Assembly (NCBI RefSeq): GCF_000014005.1
Contig: NC_008009.1
Span: 682,001-746,000, forward strand
Reading direction: 5' to 3'
Origin: Candidatus Koribacter versatilis Ellin345
Lineage (GTDB): Bacteria > Acidobacteriota > Terriglobia > Terriglobales > Acidobacteriaceae
DNA: 64,000 nucleotides
The notes under the pieces: generated by a model
Databases searched by the model: none
What the model was told of the DNA's origin: nothing
The model's input: the letters and a program-made list of their open reading frames with translations, nothing else
Program-made: the position numbers and the translations under genes
In this document: piece after piece, positions 17,667-26,065 of the stretch
Numbering within the stretch: the stretch's first letter is position 1
How the letters are laid out: the number at the start of each line of letters is the position of its first letter

Positions 17667-18836
17667 ATGAATACTGTTTCGACCCTAAAGCCCGACAGCC
17701 TCGAGGCACGCCGCTATAACCGTCTCAAACGATGGCTGGAGGTGTCAGACCTGATCGTCGGTTTCGTGCTGCTGCTGGCCCTGGTCCTCACCCACGGCAG
17801 CGCGCGGCTGCGCGACCTCGCGTATCTCGCGTCGCGACAGTATTACTCCATCGCCGTATTCATGTTCGTGCTTTTCCTGCTGCTCATCAGCAAGGTGCTC
17901 TCGCTGCCGATCGATTATTACGGCTTCCGCCTGGAGCACGAGTTCAAGCTCTCGAATCAGAAACCTGGCGCGTGGCTTTGGGATGAGTTGAAGGGCTGGC
18001 TCGTCGGGCTGGTTATCCTTACGATTCTCGTCGAGGTACTTTACGCGACGATCCGTCTCTACCCGGATTATTGGTGGCTGGTTGTGTGGGCAGTATTCAT
18101 CGGGTTCACCGTCCTGCTGGCGCAGCTTGCGCCGGTGGTGTTATTCCCGATCTTCTACCGTTTTGAGCCGCTGAAAAACGATGCCCTCCGCGAGCGACTG
18201 GTGAAGCTCGGAGAGAAGGCGGGAACCAAGGTCCGCGGCGTGTACGAGTGGAAGATCTCGGAGAAATCGAAGAAGGCAAATGCGGCGCTGACGGGCCTGG
18301 GGAAAACGCGGCGAATCATTATCGCCGATACTCTGCTCGAAAATTACAGCGACGACGAGATCGAGGCGGTGCTGGCGCATGAGCTGGGACATCATGTGCA
18401 CGGGCACATCGCGAAGGGAATCCTGGTGCAGGTGGGGATTACGTTCGTGGGCTTCTGGGCGTCGCACATCATCCTGCGGTATGTCGTGGACCAGCGTCAG
18501 ATGTTTCAGTCAATGTCGGACTTTGCGAACTTGCCCCTATTGGCGCTGATTGCCGCGGTGCTGGGTTTGGTGCTGACACCGGTGCTGAACGCGTACTCGC
18601 GCTACAACGAGCGGCAGGCCGACTCGTATGCGTGGAAGTCGATACCCTCGGTTGAGCCATTCGTGACGTCGATGCACAAACTAGCGAGCCAGAATTTGGC
18701 AGAAGAGAACCCGGCGCGATGGATCGAAGTGCTGTTCCACTCGCATCCTACGATTGCGAAGCGAGTGGAAGCGGCGGAGAAGTGGCGGGAGCGGCAGGCC
18801 GTCCCGCCAAGCGAGACACCCGCGACATCGGTTTAA
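17667..18836 (+). CDS. Ste24-like M48 membrane metalloprotease
   Basis: A 389-aa integral-membrane zinc protease of the CAAX protease 1 (Ste24) type. The N-terminal CAAX_prot1-like domain has several helices (about residues 25-185). The zinc site is in LAHELGHHVHGHIAKG (HExxH), with the third ligand likely in NERQADSYAW. Bacterial members probably act in membrane-protein quality control; the substrate is unknown. The ATG at 17667 is chosen; a longer frame from 17643 is open. Confidence 0.92.
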   Translation: MNTVSTLKPDSLEARRYNRLKRWLEVSDLIVGFVLLLALVLTHGSARLRDLAYLASRQYYSIAVFMFVLFLLLISKVLSLPIDYYGFRLEHEFKLSNQKPGAWLWDELKGWLVGLVILTILVEVLYATIRLYPDYWWLVVWAVFIGFTVLLAQLAPVVLFPIFYRFEPLKNDALRERLVKLGEKAGTKVRGVYEWKISEKSKKANAALTGLGKTRRIIIADTLLENYSDDEIEAVLAHELGHHVHGHIAKGILVQVGITFVGFWASHIILRYVVDQRQMFQSMSDFANLPLLALIAAVLGLVLTPVLNAYSRYNERQADSYAWKSIPSVEPFVTSMHKLASQNLAEENPARWIEVLFHSHPTIAKRVEAAEKWRERQAVPPSETPATSV

Positions 18837-18839
18837 CGA

Positions 18840-18890
18840 TAGGGGTCCTTCGACTTCGTTTCGCTTTCGCGAAACTCCGCTCAGGATGAC
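18840..18890. repeat. Dispersed repeat, family 1 (copy d, long form)
   Basis: TAGGGGTCCTTCG and ACTCCGCTCAGGATGAC frame an inner insert containing the short palindrome TTCGCTTTCGCGAA. It lies between two convergent genes. Confidence 0.8.
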
Positions 18891-18905
18891 AAGCCCACAA
18901 ATAAT

Positions 18906-19631
18906 CTAATTGCGAGAGCGTAGGATTTCTTCCACGCGCTTGAGGTCGGCTTCGGTATCCACTCCGATGGTGTCGTAGGGCGTTTCGGCGACGTAGATAT
19001 CCACTCCATTTTCCAGAAAACGTAATTGCTCGAGGCGCTCGCTGCGCTCGAGGGACGACTCCGGCCAACCGCAGAACCGGTCGAGTGTCGGCTTGCGATA
19101 GGCGTAGAAGCCGAGGTGCTTGAAGTAGGCGATGTCGCCGCGATTGTCGCGATCGTAAGGGACGGTGGAGCGCGAAAAATACAGCGCGCGGCCGGTCTTA
19201 TCGGTTACGACTTTTACGGCGTTCGGATTGGCGACGTCTTCCTTCCCGCAAGGTGTTTTAAGGGTGCCGACCTGGACGGTTTCATCCCGCATCAATTCGA
19301 GAAGCGTATTGAGGTGCTCGGGGCGGGCGAGAGGTTCATCCCCCTGAACGTTCACGTAGACGTCGGCTGCTACGGTCTGCGCGACTTCATGCACGCGATC
19401 GGTACCACTGCGGTGCTGGTCGGAGGTGAGGCGCGCGTTCCAGCCGTGCCGGTTGCAGACGTCCATGATCTCCTGCGAGTCGGTGGCGACGATGACGTCG
19501 GCGAGCATGGGCGCACCCTTGGCGGCGTTGTAGACGCGATCGAGCATGGTGCGGCCGTCGATCTCACGGAGGATCTTTCTCGGCAGGCGCGTGGAGGCGA
19601 TGCGGGCGGGGATGACGGCGATGGCTTTCAC
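18906..19631 (-). CDS. kdsB: 3-deoxy-manno-octulosonate cytidylyltransferase (CMP-KDO synthetase)
   Basis: A 241-aa enzyme activating KDO for lipopolysaccharide inner-core synthesis, evidence for a diderm envelope. The start IAVIPARIASTRLPRK and the NVQGDEPLARPEHL motif are diagnostic, and the C-terminus DTEADLKRVEEIL is standard. The start is set at GTG 19631, where the family begins; extra residues upstream are not conserved. It is divergent from the oxidase gene at 19716. Confidence 0.95.
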   Translation of the reverse strand: MKAIAVIPARIASTRLPRKILREIDGRTMLDRVYNAAKGAPMLADVIVATDSQEIMDVCNRHGWNARLTSDQHRSGTDRVHEVAQTVAADVYVNVQGDEPLARPEHLNTLLELMRDETVQVGTLKTPCGKEDVANPNAVKVVTDKTGRALYFSRSTVPYDRDNRGDIAYFKHLGFYAYRKPTLDRFCGWPESSLERSERLEQLRFLENGVDIYVAETPYDTIGVDTEADLKRVEEILRSRN

Positions 19632-19715
19632 CGTTCCAGTTTCGACGCGGGGTGCTGGTTCGGGCAAGTTGAATCGTGATACCCTCGGCGGCAATCTCTT
19701 TGAAACGGTTTAATC

Positions 19716-21608
19716 GTGAAAAAACATTCTCCCTCGCAAGATGGCATTACCCGCCGCGACTTCCTCAATTCAACGCTGCTCGCTTCCGGCGCGATGCTGC
19801 TGAACCAGGTCACTCCGGCTGAACTACTCGCACAACAGAATGGCGATGACTTCACCGGCTATGGCGGCGTGGGCGACTACGCGAATTCGAACGGCAACAC
19901 CGAAGCGATCCTCAAGGCGGGACATGGAATTCGCGATGGCGCGTATGACACGCTGAAGGACGTGGCCGACACCGGCGAGACATTCGATTGCTTGATTGTG
20001 GGTGGAGGTATCAGCGGTCTGGCGGCGGCGTTGCTCTTCCAGCGTGGCACACAGAACCAGTGCACGTCGCTAGTGTTGGAGAACCATCCGATCTTTGGTG
20101 GCGAGGCCAAGCAGAATGAGTTGGAGGTGGATGGGCAACGGCTCACAGCGCACCAGGGTTCGGCGGTGTTCTGGGTACCATATCCATACAGTTTCATCGG
20201 GCGTTTCTACGACTCGATCGGATTGCGCGCACCGCGATTCGAATATCAACGGTGGGGAAGCAAAGAGCCAGAAATCCCGCTGAGCAAGACACCGTACGAC
20301 ATGTCGGGTGAGATGCCGAAGACGTATGGCTTTTATTTCGGCAAGAAGTTTGGAGGGTCGGGAACGTGGCTCATTGATCCGTGGGGAAAGAAGCTCGAGG
20401 GTGCACCGATCACAGCGCAGCAGAAGGCCGATCTTCTGGAGTGGCGTAACGGGCATCATCACCGGCCGAAACCGAAGTATCACGGTGACCCGATTACGCG
20501 GCAGCTGGACAGCATCACGCTCGAGGAGCACATGATGCAGCGGTTCGGCATCTCTCGCGAGACGATACGAACTCTATTGTCGCCGGTGGAGGGCGGAGGT
20601 TCGGGACTCGGGCCGGATGCGCTCTCCGCGTATGCAGAGTATGCGGCGGATTTTCTGTATCCGCTGCCAGAAGACGACGCGGACCAGATGTTTCCTGGAG
20701 GAAATACGGGTATCGCGCGGCACATGATGAAGACGCTGGCGCCGGATTCGATAACGGGAGCAGCGACGATCGAAGGCGTGCAGCGCGGGCGCGTAAACTT
20801 CGCGGCGCTCGACCGGAAAGATCAAAAAGCCAGGGTACGGTTGAATGCGACGGTAGTCTCTGTCGAGCACGAAGGCGCGGCAGAGAAGTCGAAGGCCGTG
20901 CTGGTGACCTACCTGAAGGATGGGAAACTCTATCGAGTACGCGCACGTTCAGTGGTCGTCGCGGGCGGATGCTGGACGGCGAAGCACATTGTGCGCGATT
21001 TGCCGGCGACGCATCGCGAAGCGTACGACCAGTTCTATCGCTCACCGTGTTTGATGGCGAATGTTGCGGTGAGGAACTGGCGGTTCCTATACAAGATGGG
21101 CGTCAGTGGCTGCCGCTGGTTTGAGGGGCTTGGAAATTACATGGAGGTGCGGAAGTTGCCAGTGTTCGGCGCGCCGTCAGCGACGATTGGACCGGATTCG
21201 CCTACCGTGCTGACGCTGAAATGTTTGTATTCGTATCCGGGCCTGCCGACGCAGGAGCAGGGAATTCGCGGGCGTACGGAGATGATTGGAACGTCGTTCC
21301 ATCAGTACGAGCAGCAGATCCGCGATCAGTTCAATGAAATGTTTGGACACGTGGGCTTCGATGCGAAGCGCGATATCGCGGGGATCATCTTGAACCGGTG
21401 GGGACACGCGTACTTGAATCCGCAGCCGGGATTTTTCTTCGGCAAGGATGGGAAGCCGGCGCCCAGCGAGGTGTTAAGAGCAGCCCCCTTCGGGCGAATT
21501 GCGTTTGCGAATACGGATTTGGCGGGGATTATGGATCACCGCACGTCCATCATCGAGGCGGATCGTGCGGTGAGGCAGTTATTGGACCACGTGATTACTC
21601 AGAGCTAG
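19716..21608 (+). CDS. Tat-exported FAD-dependent oxidoreductase, spermidine-dehydrogenase-like
   Basis: A 630-aa flavoprotein. A Tat signal (ITRRDFLNSTLLASGA) marks export of the folded, cofactor-loaded enzyme to the periplasm. The Rossmann FAD motif is FDCLIVGGGISGLAAALLF (about residues 88-106), followed by ENHPIFGGEAK and RLTAHQGSAVFWVPYPYSF, blocks I associate with the Pseudomonas spermidine dehydrogenase SpdH, which also has similar length. Spermidine oxidation is therefore the best guess, not proven. The C-terminus contains GRIAFANTDLAGIMDH, the usual flavin-binding end of this group. Confidence 0.8.
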   Translation: MKKHSPSQDGITRRDFLNSTLLASGAMLLNQVTPAELLAQQNGDDFTGYGGVGDYANSNGNTEAILKAGHGIRDGAYDTLKDVADTGETFDCLIVGGGISGLAAALLFQRGTQNQCTSLVLENHPIFGGEAKQNELEVDGQRLTAHQGSAVFWVPYPYSFIGRFYDSIGLRAPRFEYQRWGSKEPEIPLSKTPYDMSGEMPKTYGFYFGKKFGGSGTWLIDPWGKKLEGAPITAQQKADLLEWRNGHHHRPKPKYHGDPITRQLDSITLEEHMMQRFGISRETIRTLLSPVEGGGSGLGPDALSAYAEYAADFLYPLPEDDADQMFPGGNTGIARHMMKTLAPDSITGAATIEGVQRGRVNFAALDRKDQKARVRLNATVVSVEHEGAAEKSKAVLVTYLKDGKLYRVRARSVVVAGGCWTAKHIVRDLPATHREAYDQFYRSPCLMANVAVRNWRFLYKMGVSGCRWFEGLGNYMEVRKLPVFGAPSATIGPDSPTVLTLKCLYSYPGLPTQEQGIRGRTEMIGTSFHQYEQQIRDQFNEMFGHVGFDAKRDIAGIILNRWGHAYLNPQPGFFFGKDGKPAPSEVLRAAPFGRIAFANTDLAGIMDHRTSIIEADRAVRQLLDHVITQS

Positions 21609-21610
21609 CG

Positions 21611-22447
21611 CTATTTCAGCAGACGTTTCATGCGCGCGATGTCGATCTGCGGAGTTGGATATTTCGGGTCCATATCCTCCAGGGCTTCCACGATGATCTT
21701 CGAGACCGCGAGATTGCGGAACCATTTGTGGTCGGCGGGAATGATGAACCACGGCGCGTATTTCGTGCTGCACTTGCCGAGCGCGGCTTCGTAGGCCTCC
21801 GTGTAATCGTCCCAATATTCGCGTTCTTTCAGGTCGGCTTCGGAGAGCTTCCAATGCTTCGACGGGTCGGCCAGTCGCGCCTCGATACGCTTCTTCTGCT
21901 CGCCTTTGCTGACGTGCAGGAAGAATTTCAAGATCGTGGTGCCATTTTCGGTCAGGTATTTCTCGAAGCGATTGATCTCGTCGTAGCGGTCTTCCCACAC
22001 TTTCTTGGGTACGAGATCGTGTACCCGCACCACCAACACATCTTCGTAGTGTGAGCGGTTGAAGATCATGATCTCGCCGTTTTCGGGCGTGGCCTGATGG
22101 ATGCGCCAGAGGAAATCGTGCAGGCGTTCGCGGGTTGACGGGACTTTGAAGGACGTGACCTTGCAACTCTGCGGACTTGCGCCCGACATTACGTGGCGGA
22201 TAGTGCCGTCTTTGCCGGCGGTATCCATGCCTTGCAGCACGATGAGCACCGAGCGCTTGCCTTCGGCGTAGAGCGTGTACTGCAGGTCGTCGAGGCGGCG
22301 GATGGTTTTTTCCATGAGCACGTCGACTTTGTCGTTGTCGTCACCCTTTTCGTGCTCGGTTTCGTAGCCGAGAGTCTCACAGGTGTCGTAGTCCTTGAGG
22401 CGGACTTTCTTGTGTGGGGGCACAGCCAATTCTTTGCTGAATTTCAT
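21611..22447 (-). CDS. Polyphosphate kinase 2 family protein
   Basis: A 278-aa PPK2-family phosphotransferase, which moves phosphate between polyphosphate and nucleotides. The Walker A loop is GMDTAGKDG (residues 73-81), and the Walker B/lid region is IMIFNRSHYEDV. SFKVPSTRERLHDFLWRIH fits the conserved lid region. Size and motifs fit single-domain PPK2, perhaps class III (AMP/ADP phosphorylation), but the class depends on few residues and is uncertain. Its stop is only three bases from the convergent oxidase stop, so no separate terminator exists there. It is divergent from asnA. Confidence 0.9.
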   Translation of the reverse strand: MKFSKELAVPPHKKVRLKDYDTCETLGYETEHEKGDDNDKVDVLMEKTIRRLDDLQYTLYAEGKRSVLIVLQGMDTAGKDGTIRHVMSGASPQSCKVTSFKVPSTRERLHDFLWRIHQATPENGEIMIFNRSHYEDVLVVRVHDLVPKKVWEDRYDEINRFEKYLTENGTTILKFFLHVSKGEQKKRIEARLADPSKHWKLSEADLKEREYWDDYTEAYEAALGKCSTKYAPWFIIPADHKWFRNLAVSKIIVEALEDMDPKYPTPQIDIARMKRLLK

Positions 22448-22564
22448 TGGTGGCTCTCTCCGAATTTAGGAACGCACAGTCGCACGTGATTTATAGCACT
22501 GACAAGTGTTCCCGAATGTGATGGTCTTGCGTACCGTGCCGCTTTATTCCCGAGGAGGAATTGT

Positions 22565-23704
22565 ATGGCAACAACGCTATCGAAGGTGGCAGATCTCGCA
22601 GGGCCCGGCATCGGCAACTATACCGAACTCGAAAAGATCCTGCCCAAGGACTATCACTCACTGCTCGATCGCAAACAAACCCAGAAGGCGATCTATGCGG
22701 TGAAGACGTACATTGAAGAGCACCTCTGCCAGGAATTGAACCTGATTATGACGTCCGTGCCGCTGATTGTGGATATGGAGAGTGGCGTGAACGACTATCT
22801 CGATCGCGACGGATCGAGGACGCCAATCACCTTCCACATCCCGAACGATCATGACGTGCACCCAATCGACGCACAGGTGGTGCAGGCCGCGACCAAGTGG
22901 AAGAGAATGGCGCTCAAACAGTTCGATATGAAGCCCGGCGAAGGGCTTTGCACCGACATGCATGCGGTGCGCAAGGACTATTTCCTCGATCACGACCACA
23001 GCGTGTACGTGGACCAGTGGGACTGGGAGCGGACAATTACGGCCCAGCAGCGCAGCCTCGAATTCCTGAAGACGATTGTCAGCAAGATTTGGACGGTGAT
23101 TGTCGGAGCGGAGCGGTTCGCGCTGAACAAATTCCCGGAACTGAATGATCCACGCTGTCCCAAGCTACCGGAGAAGCTGACCTTCCTGCATGCGGAAGAC
23201 ATTCTCGAGATGTATCCGGACCTGCCGCGGAAACAGCGCGAGACGATGATCCTGCAAAAATATCCGGCGGTGTTCATTATCGGGATTGGATGGACGCTGA
23301 AGGATGGCTATCCGCATGAAATGCGCGCGGCGGATTATGACGACTGGGTCACCGAGACAGAGTCGGCCGAGGGCAAGATGATGCACGGCCTGAACGGTGA
23401 CATCCTGGTCTGGAACCCGGTAACGAAGCGTCGGCACGAGCTGTCGTCCATGGGCATCCGGGTGAATGCGGAGACGCTGAAACAGCAACTGAAGGCGACG
23501 AACCAGGAGCACTTTCTGAACTTCCCATATCACAAGGCGATTCTGGACGGCACGATTCCGCTCAGCATTGGCGGCGGTATTGGGCAGTCACGGACGTTGA
23601 TGCAGATTTTGCGGAAGGCACATCTTGGCGAAGTGACGGTATCGGTGTGGCCGAAGATCCTGAAGGAGATTTGCGCGAAGAAGAATATTTTCGTTTTGGA
23701 GTAA
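22565..23704 (+). CDS. asnA: Aspartate--ammonia ligase (asparagine synthetase A)
   Basis: A 379-aa class-II-tRNA-synthetase-like enzyme making asparagine from aspartate, ammonia and ATP. Diagnostic blocks are YVDQWDWERTI, GLCTDMHAVRKDYF, and the ATP-binding GGGIGQSRTLMQILRKAHLG. It is longer than E. coli AsnA (330 aa), with an extra segment around residues 200-260 (LTFLHAEDILEMYPDLPRKQ). A strong GAGGAGGAA precedes the ATG. It ends before a clear terminator. Confidence 0.94.
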   Translation: MATTLSKVADLAGPGIGNYTELEKILPKDYHSLLDRKQTQKAIYAVKTYIEEHLCQELNLIMTSVPLIVDMESGVNDYLDRDGSRTPITFHIPNDHDVHPIDAQVVQAATKWKRMALKQFDMKPGEGLCTDMHAVRKDYFLDHDHSVYVDQWDWERTITAQQRSLEFLKTIVSKIWTVIVGAERFALNKFPELNDPRCPKLPEKLTFLHAEDILEMYPDLPRKQRETMILQKYPAVFIIGIGWTLKDGYPHEMRAADYDDWVTETESAEGKMMHGLNGDILVWNPVTKRRHELSSMGIRVNAETLKQQLKATNQEHFLNFPYHKAILDGTIPLSIGGGIGQSRTLMQILRKAHLGEVTVSVWPKILKEICAKKNIFVLE

Positions 23705-23718
23705 TTGTTGGATTCGGA

Positions 23719-23746
23719 AAGGCGCTGCCGCGACAGCGCCTTTTTT
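23719..23746 (+). terminator. Intrinsic terminator of asnA
   Basis: A 9-bp stem (AAGGCGCTG with CAGCGCCTT), 6-base loop, then a run of T residues. It lies between convergent asnA and the aldo/keto reductase gene. Confidence 0.88.
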
Positions 23747-23755
23747 CGTTTCGGC

Positions 23756-24727
23756 TTAATCGGACCACGGAGTGGGCAAGCGGTCCCAGCGATGTTTTTT
23801 CAATTCAGCGAGGAGTGCGGGGTTGAGACCACCGGCGTCGCTGTCCGAGATGTTGTGCTTGACGTGTTCGGGCTTGCGCATGCCGGCAATCGTGGTGCTG
23901 ACTGTGGGGTTCGAGAGGATGAAGCGAATAGCCATTTCGGGCAGGACCATGCCTTCGGGAAGGATTTTCTTCAGCGCTTCGACGCGTTCTACGGTCGGTG
24001 CAAGGTTTTCGGGGCCGAAATAGCCCGCGCGCCAATCGCCTTCGGGGAACTTGGTGTCGAGGGTGAGATGGCCAGCGAGGCTGCCTTCATCGAGCGGAAC
24101 ACGGGCGATTACGCCGACGTCGAATTCGTCGCAGATGGGGAAGAGTTCATCCTCGGGGTTCTGGTCGAAGATGTTGTAGATAACCTGCACGGCGTCCACG
24201 AGGCCGGTGCGAATGGCTTTGATTCCGTTGGCGGGCTCCCAGCGGTTGAGGCTGAGGCCGAACGAGCGGATGATGCCGTCACTCTTGAGTTTTTCGACGG
24301 TGCTGCGGAACTCGGGCTCGTCAGTCCAACTGTCGTCCCACACGTGATATTGCAGCAGATCGATGGAGTTCACGCCGAGCTTTTCGCGGATGGCGTTGGC
24401 GTAGTGGAAGACGTGGTCGGCGGGGAAGACATCCTGGTACTTGTACTCGGGGGTCGCGGGCCAGCGATCGTTCTTGGGCGGAATCTTTGAGGCGGCGTAA
24501 AGTCGCTTGTTCGCATTGCGCGCGATGATCTGGCCGAGCAATTCGTCGCTGTGGCCGTTGCCGTAGGCCCAGGCGGTGTCGAAGAAGTTGCAGCCGAGGT
24601 CCACCGACATTTGCAGAGAGCTGAGGGATTGCTCGTCGGCTGAGCCACTCCATCCGCTCATGCCCCAAAGTCCGTAGGCGACGTCGCTGATTTCAAAACC
24701 GGTACGTCCGAAGGTGCGGTATTTCAT
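23756..24727 (-). CDS. Aldo/keto reductase
   Basis: A 323-aa NADPH-dependent TIM-barrel oxidoreductase. The N-terminus MKYRTFGRTGFEISDVAYG is typical; the catalytic Asp and Tyr lie in NFFDTAWAYGNGHSDELLG, the Lys in LYAASKIPP, and the conserved His in LLQYHVWDD. The physiological substrate is unknown. It is the last gene of a minus-strand run from the PAP2 gene (33-base gap). Confidence 0.9.
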   Translation of the reverse strand: MKYRTFGRTGFEISDVAYGLWGMSGWSGSADEQSLSSLQMSVDLGCNFFDTAWAYGNGHSDELLGQIIARNANKRLYAASKIPPKNDRWPATPEYKYQDVFPADHVFHYANAIREKLGVNSIDLLQYHVWDDSWTDEPEFRSTVEKLKSDGIIRSFGLSLNRWEPANGIKAIRTGLVDAVQVIYNIFDQNPEDELFPICDEFDVGVIARVPLDEGSLAGHLTLDTKFPEGDWRAGYFGPENLAPTVERVEALKKILPEGMVLPEMAIRFILSNPTVSTTIAGMRKPEHVKHNISDSDAGGLNPALLAELKKHRWDRLPTPWSD

Positions 24728-24760
24728 GAGGCCCCTTATGTGCGAATGCTGTTGTCCGGA

Positions 24761-26002
24761 CTATTCTGCCACGGCGCTGGAAAGTGCGGGCTGCTCGCCG
24801 GCAATTTGCGTGGGATCCATTTGCAGCCAGTAGTGGAGGCCGATCGCGCCGGCAATGGTGACGAGGCTCATCAGCCATCCGATGCTCGGCGAGAGCCAGA
24901 AGACGTGATTGTCGAAGCGAAGCAGAGCAAACCAGAGCAGGATTGTCGCGACCGACGCCACTAGCGGCACCCAGCGCTGGCGGTCGGCGATGGGCAAGCT
25001 GGTTTTGCTGATGGCCTGCAAGAGCAACGCGAACGGGTAGGCGACGATGAGATCTACGAGATAGTGCTCGCCGGTGCCGAGCGTGGCGCAGACGGTAAAT
25101 AGGACGAAGTAGAGGACAATCGCGCGCCAGAACCAGTGCAGGCCCTTGGAGTTCCACCAGGCTAGCAGTACCCATCCCATATGCAGCGACGGGATCGCAT
25201 TGCGCGGGCCGGGCAGGGTGACGACCGTCGGCACGAGACGCGCGGCTTGGGTGAAATCCGGAACGTAAAACGGAAACGACGCGCCGAAGACGTGGGCGGG
25301 GCCCATCGCCGGAAGCAGGTTGTAGAAGATGACGCCGATGGGACCGGTGAGGAGGAAGGCATACATCACTGGCAGTGCGGCGCCTCCGCGACGGCGAAGA
25401 TTCAAGCCGTAAACGAGCGCGATGGGCAGCGCGAGGCCGACATAGACGATGGTGCTCGAGATGCGGAACCAGGTGTAGGTCGCAAAGATCTTGCCCATCT
25501 CCGGCGAGGCCTGCCAGATGAGGCTGGCGTCGAAGGAGAAGAGGTAGTAGTCGAATACCTGGGGATGGAGTTTCTCGGTGATAGCGAGCAGTTCGCTGGC
25601 AAACCAATCAGAGCCGGCAAAGATCACCGCGGGGATAAAGGCGTAGAGGAGCATGCGCTGTTCATCGCCTTGCGACCAGATCGCGCGCAGACCGAGTACC
25701 AGGAACGCGGCGAGACCTACGAGGGAGATTGTCGGGACGACCAGGAAAATGCCGGCAGCGCGGGTCCCGGCGATGCCATATTCCAATGCCCACAGCACCA
25801 ACGCGACAGCGACGACGTGGATCAGTTCTTTGGGACGACGGATACAGGCGTAGATGATGGCGGCGCCTGCCAATGCCGCAGCGAAATAGGCCGAAACGAT
25901 GGACTCAATGTAGAACCGATGGCTGCACGCGAGCCCGCACACCAGCGCCACCAGCAGCAGGCTGAGCAGGTATTGCAGGATTCGGCGCGAGGTTGGCGGC
26001 AT
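24761..26002 (-). CDS. PAP2-superfamily integral membrane protein
   Basis: A 413-aa protein with about ten hydrophobic segments. The acid-phosphatase/PAP2 motif appears as IPSLHMGWVLL, then GTGEHYLVDLIVAYPFA, resembling the inositol-phosphotransferase (Aur1-like) subgroup PF14378. Such enzymes remove or transfer phosphate on membrane lipids; the substrate is unknown. The ATG at 26002 is preferred; the frame continues upstream to 26056. Confidence 0.82.
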   Translation of the reverse strand: MPPTSRRILQYLLSLLLVALVCGLACSHRFYIESIVSAYFAAALAGAAIIYACIRRPKELIHVVAVALVLWALEYGIAGTRAAGIFLVVPTISLVGLAAFLVLGLRAIWSQGDEQRMLLYAFIPAVIFAGSDWFASELLAITEKLHPQVFDYYLFSFDASLIWQASPEMGKIFATYTWFRISSTIVYVGLALPIALVYGLNLRRRGGAALPVMYAFLLTGPIGVIFYNLLPAMGPAHVFGASFPFYVPDFTQAARLVPTVVTLPGPRNAIPSLHMGWVLLAWWNSKGLHWFWRAIVLYFVLFTVCATLGTGEHYLVDLIVAYPFALLLQAISKTSLPIADRQRWVPLVASVATILLWFALLRFDNHVFWLSPSIGWLMSLVTIAGAIGLHYWLQMDPTQIAGEQPALSSAVAE

Positions 26003-26065
26003 CAAGGTCCCAGATGTGTCGTTCCAACAGAATAGGGCAAGGCTGCGCGACCGCAAAGTGATTTG

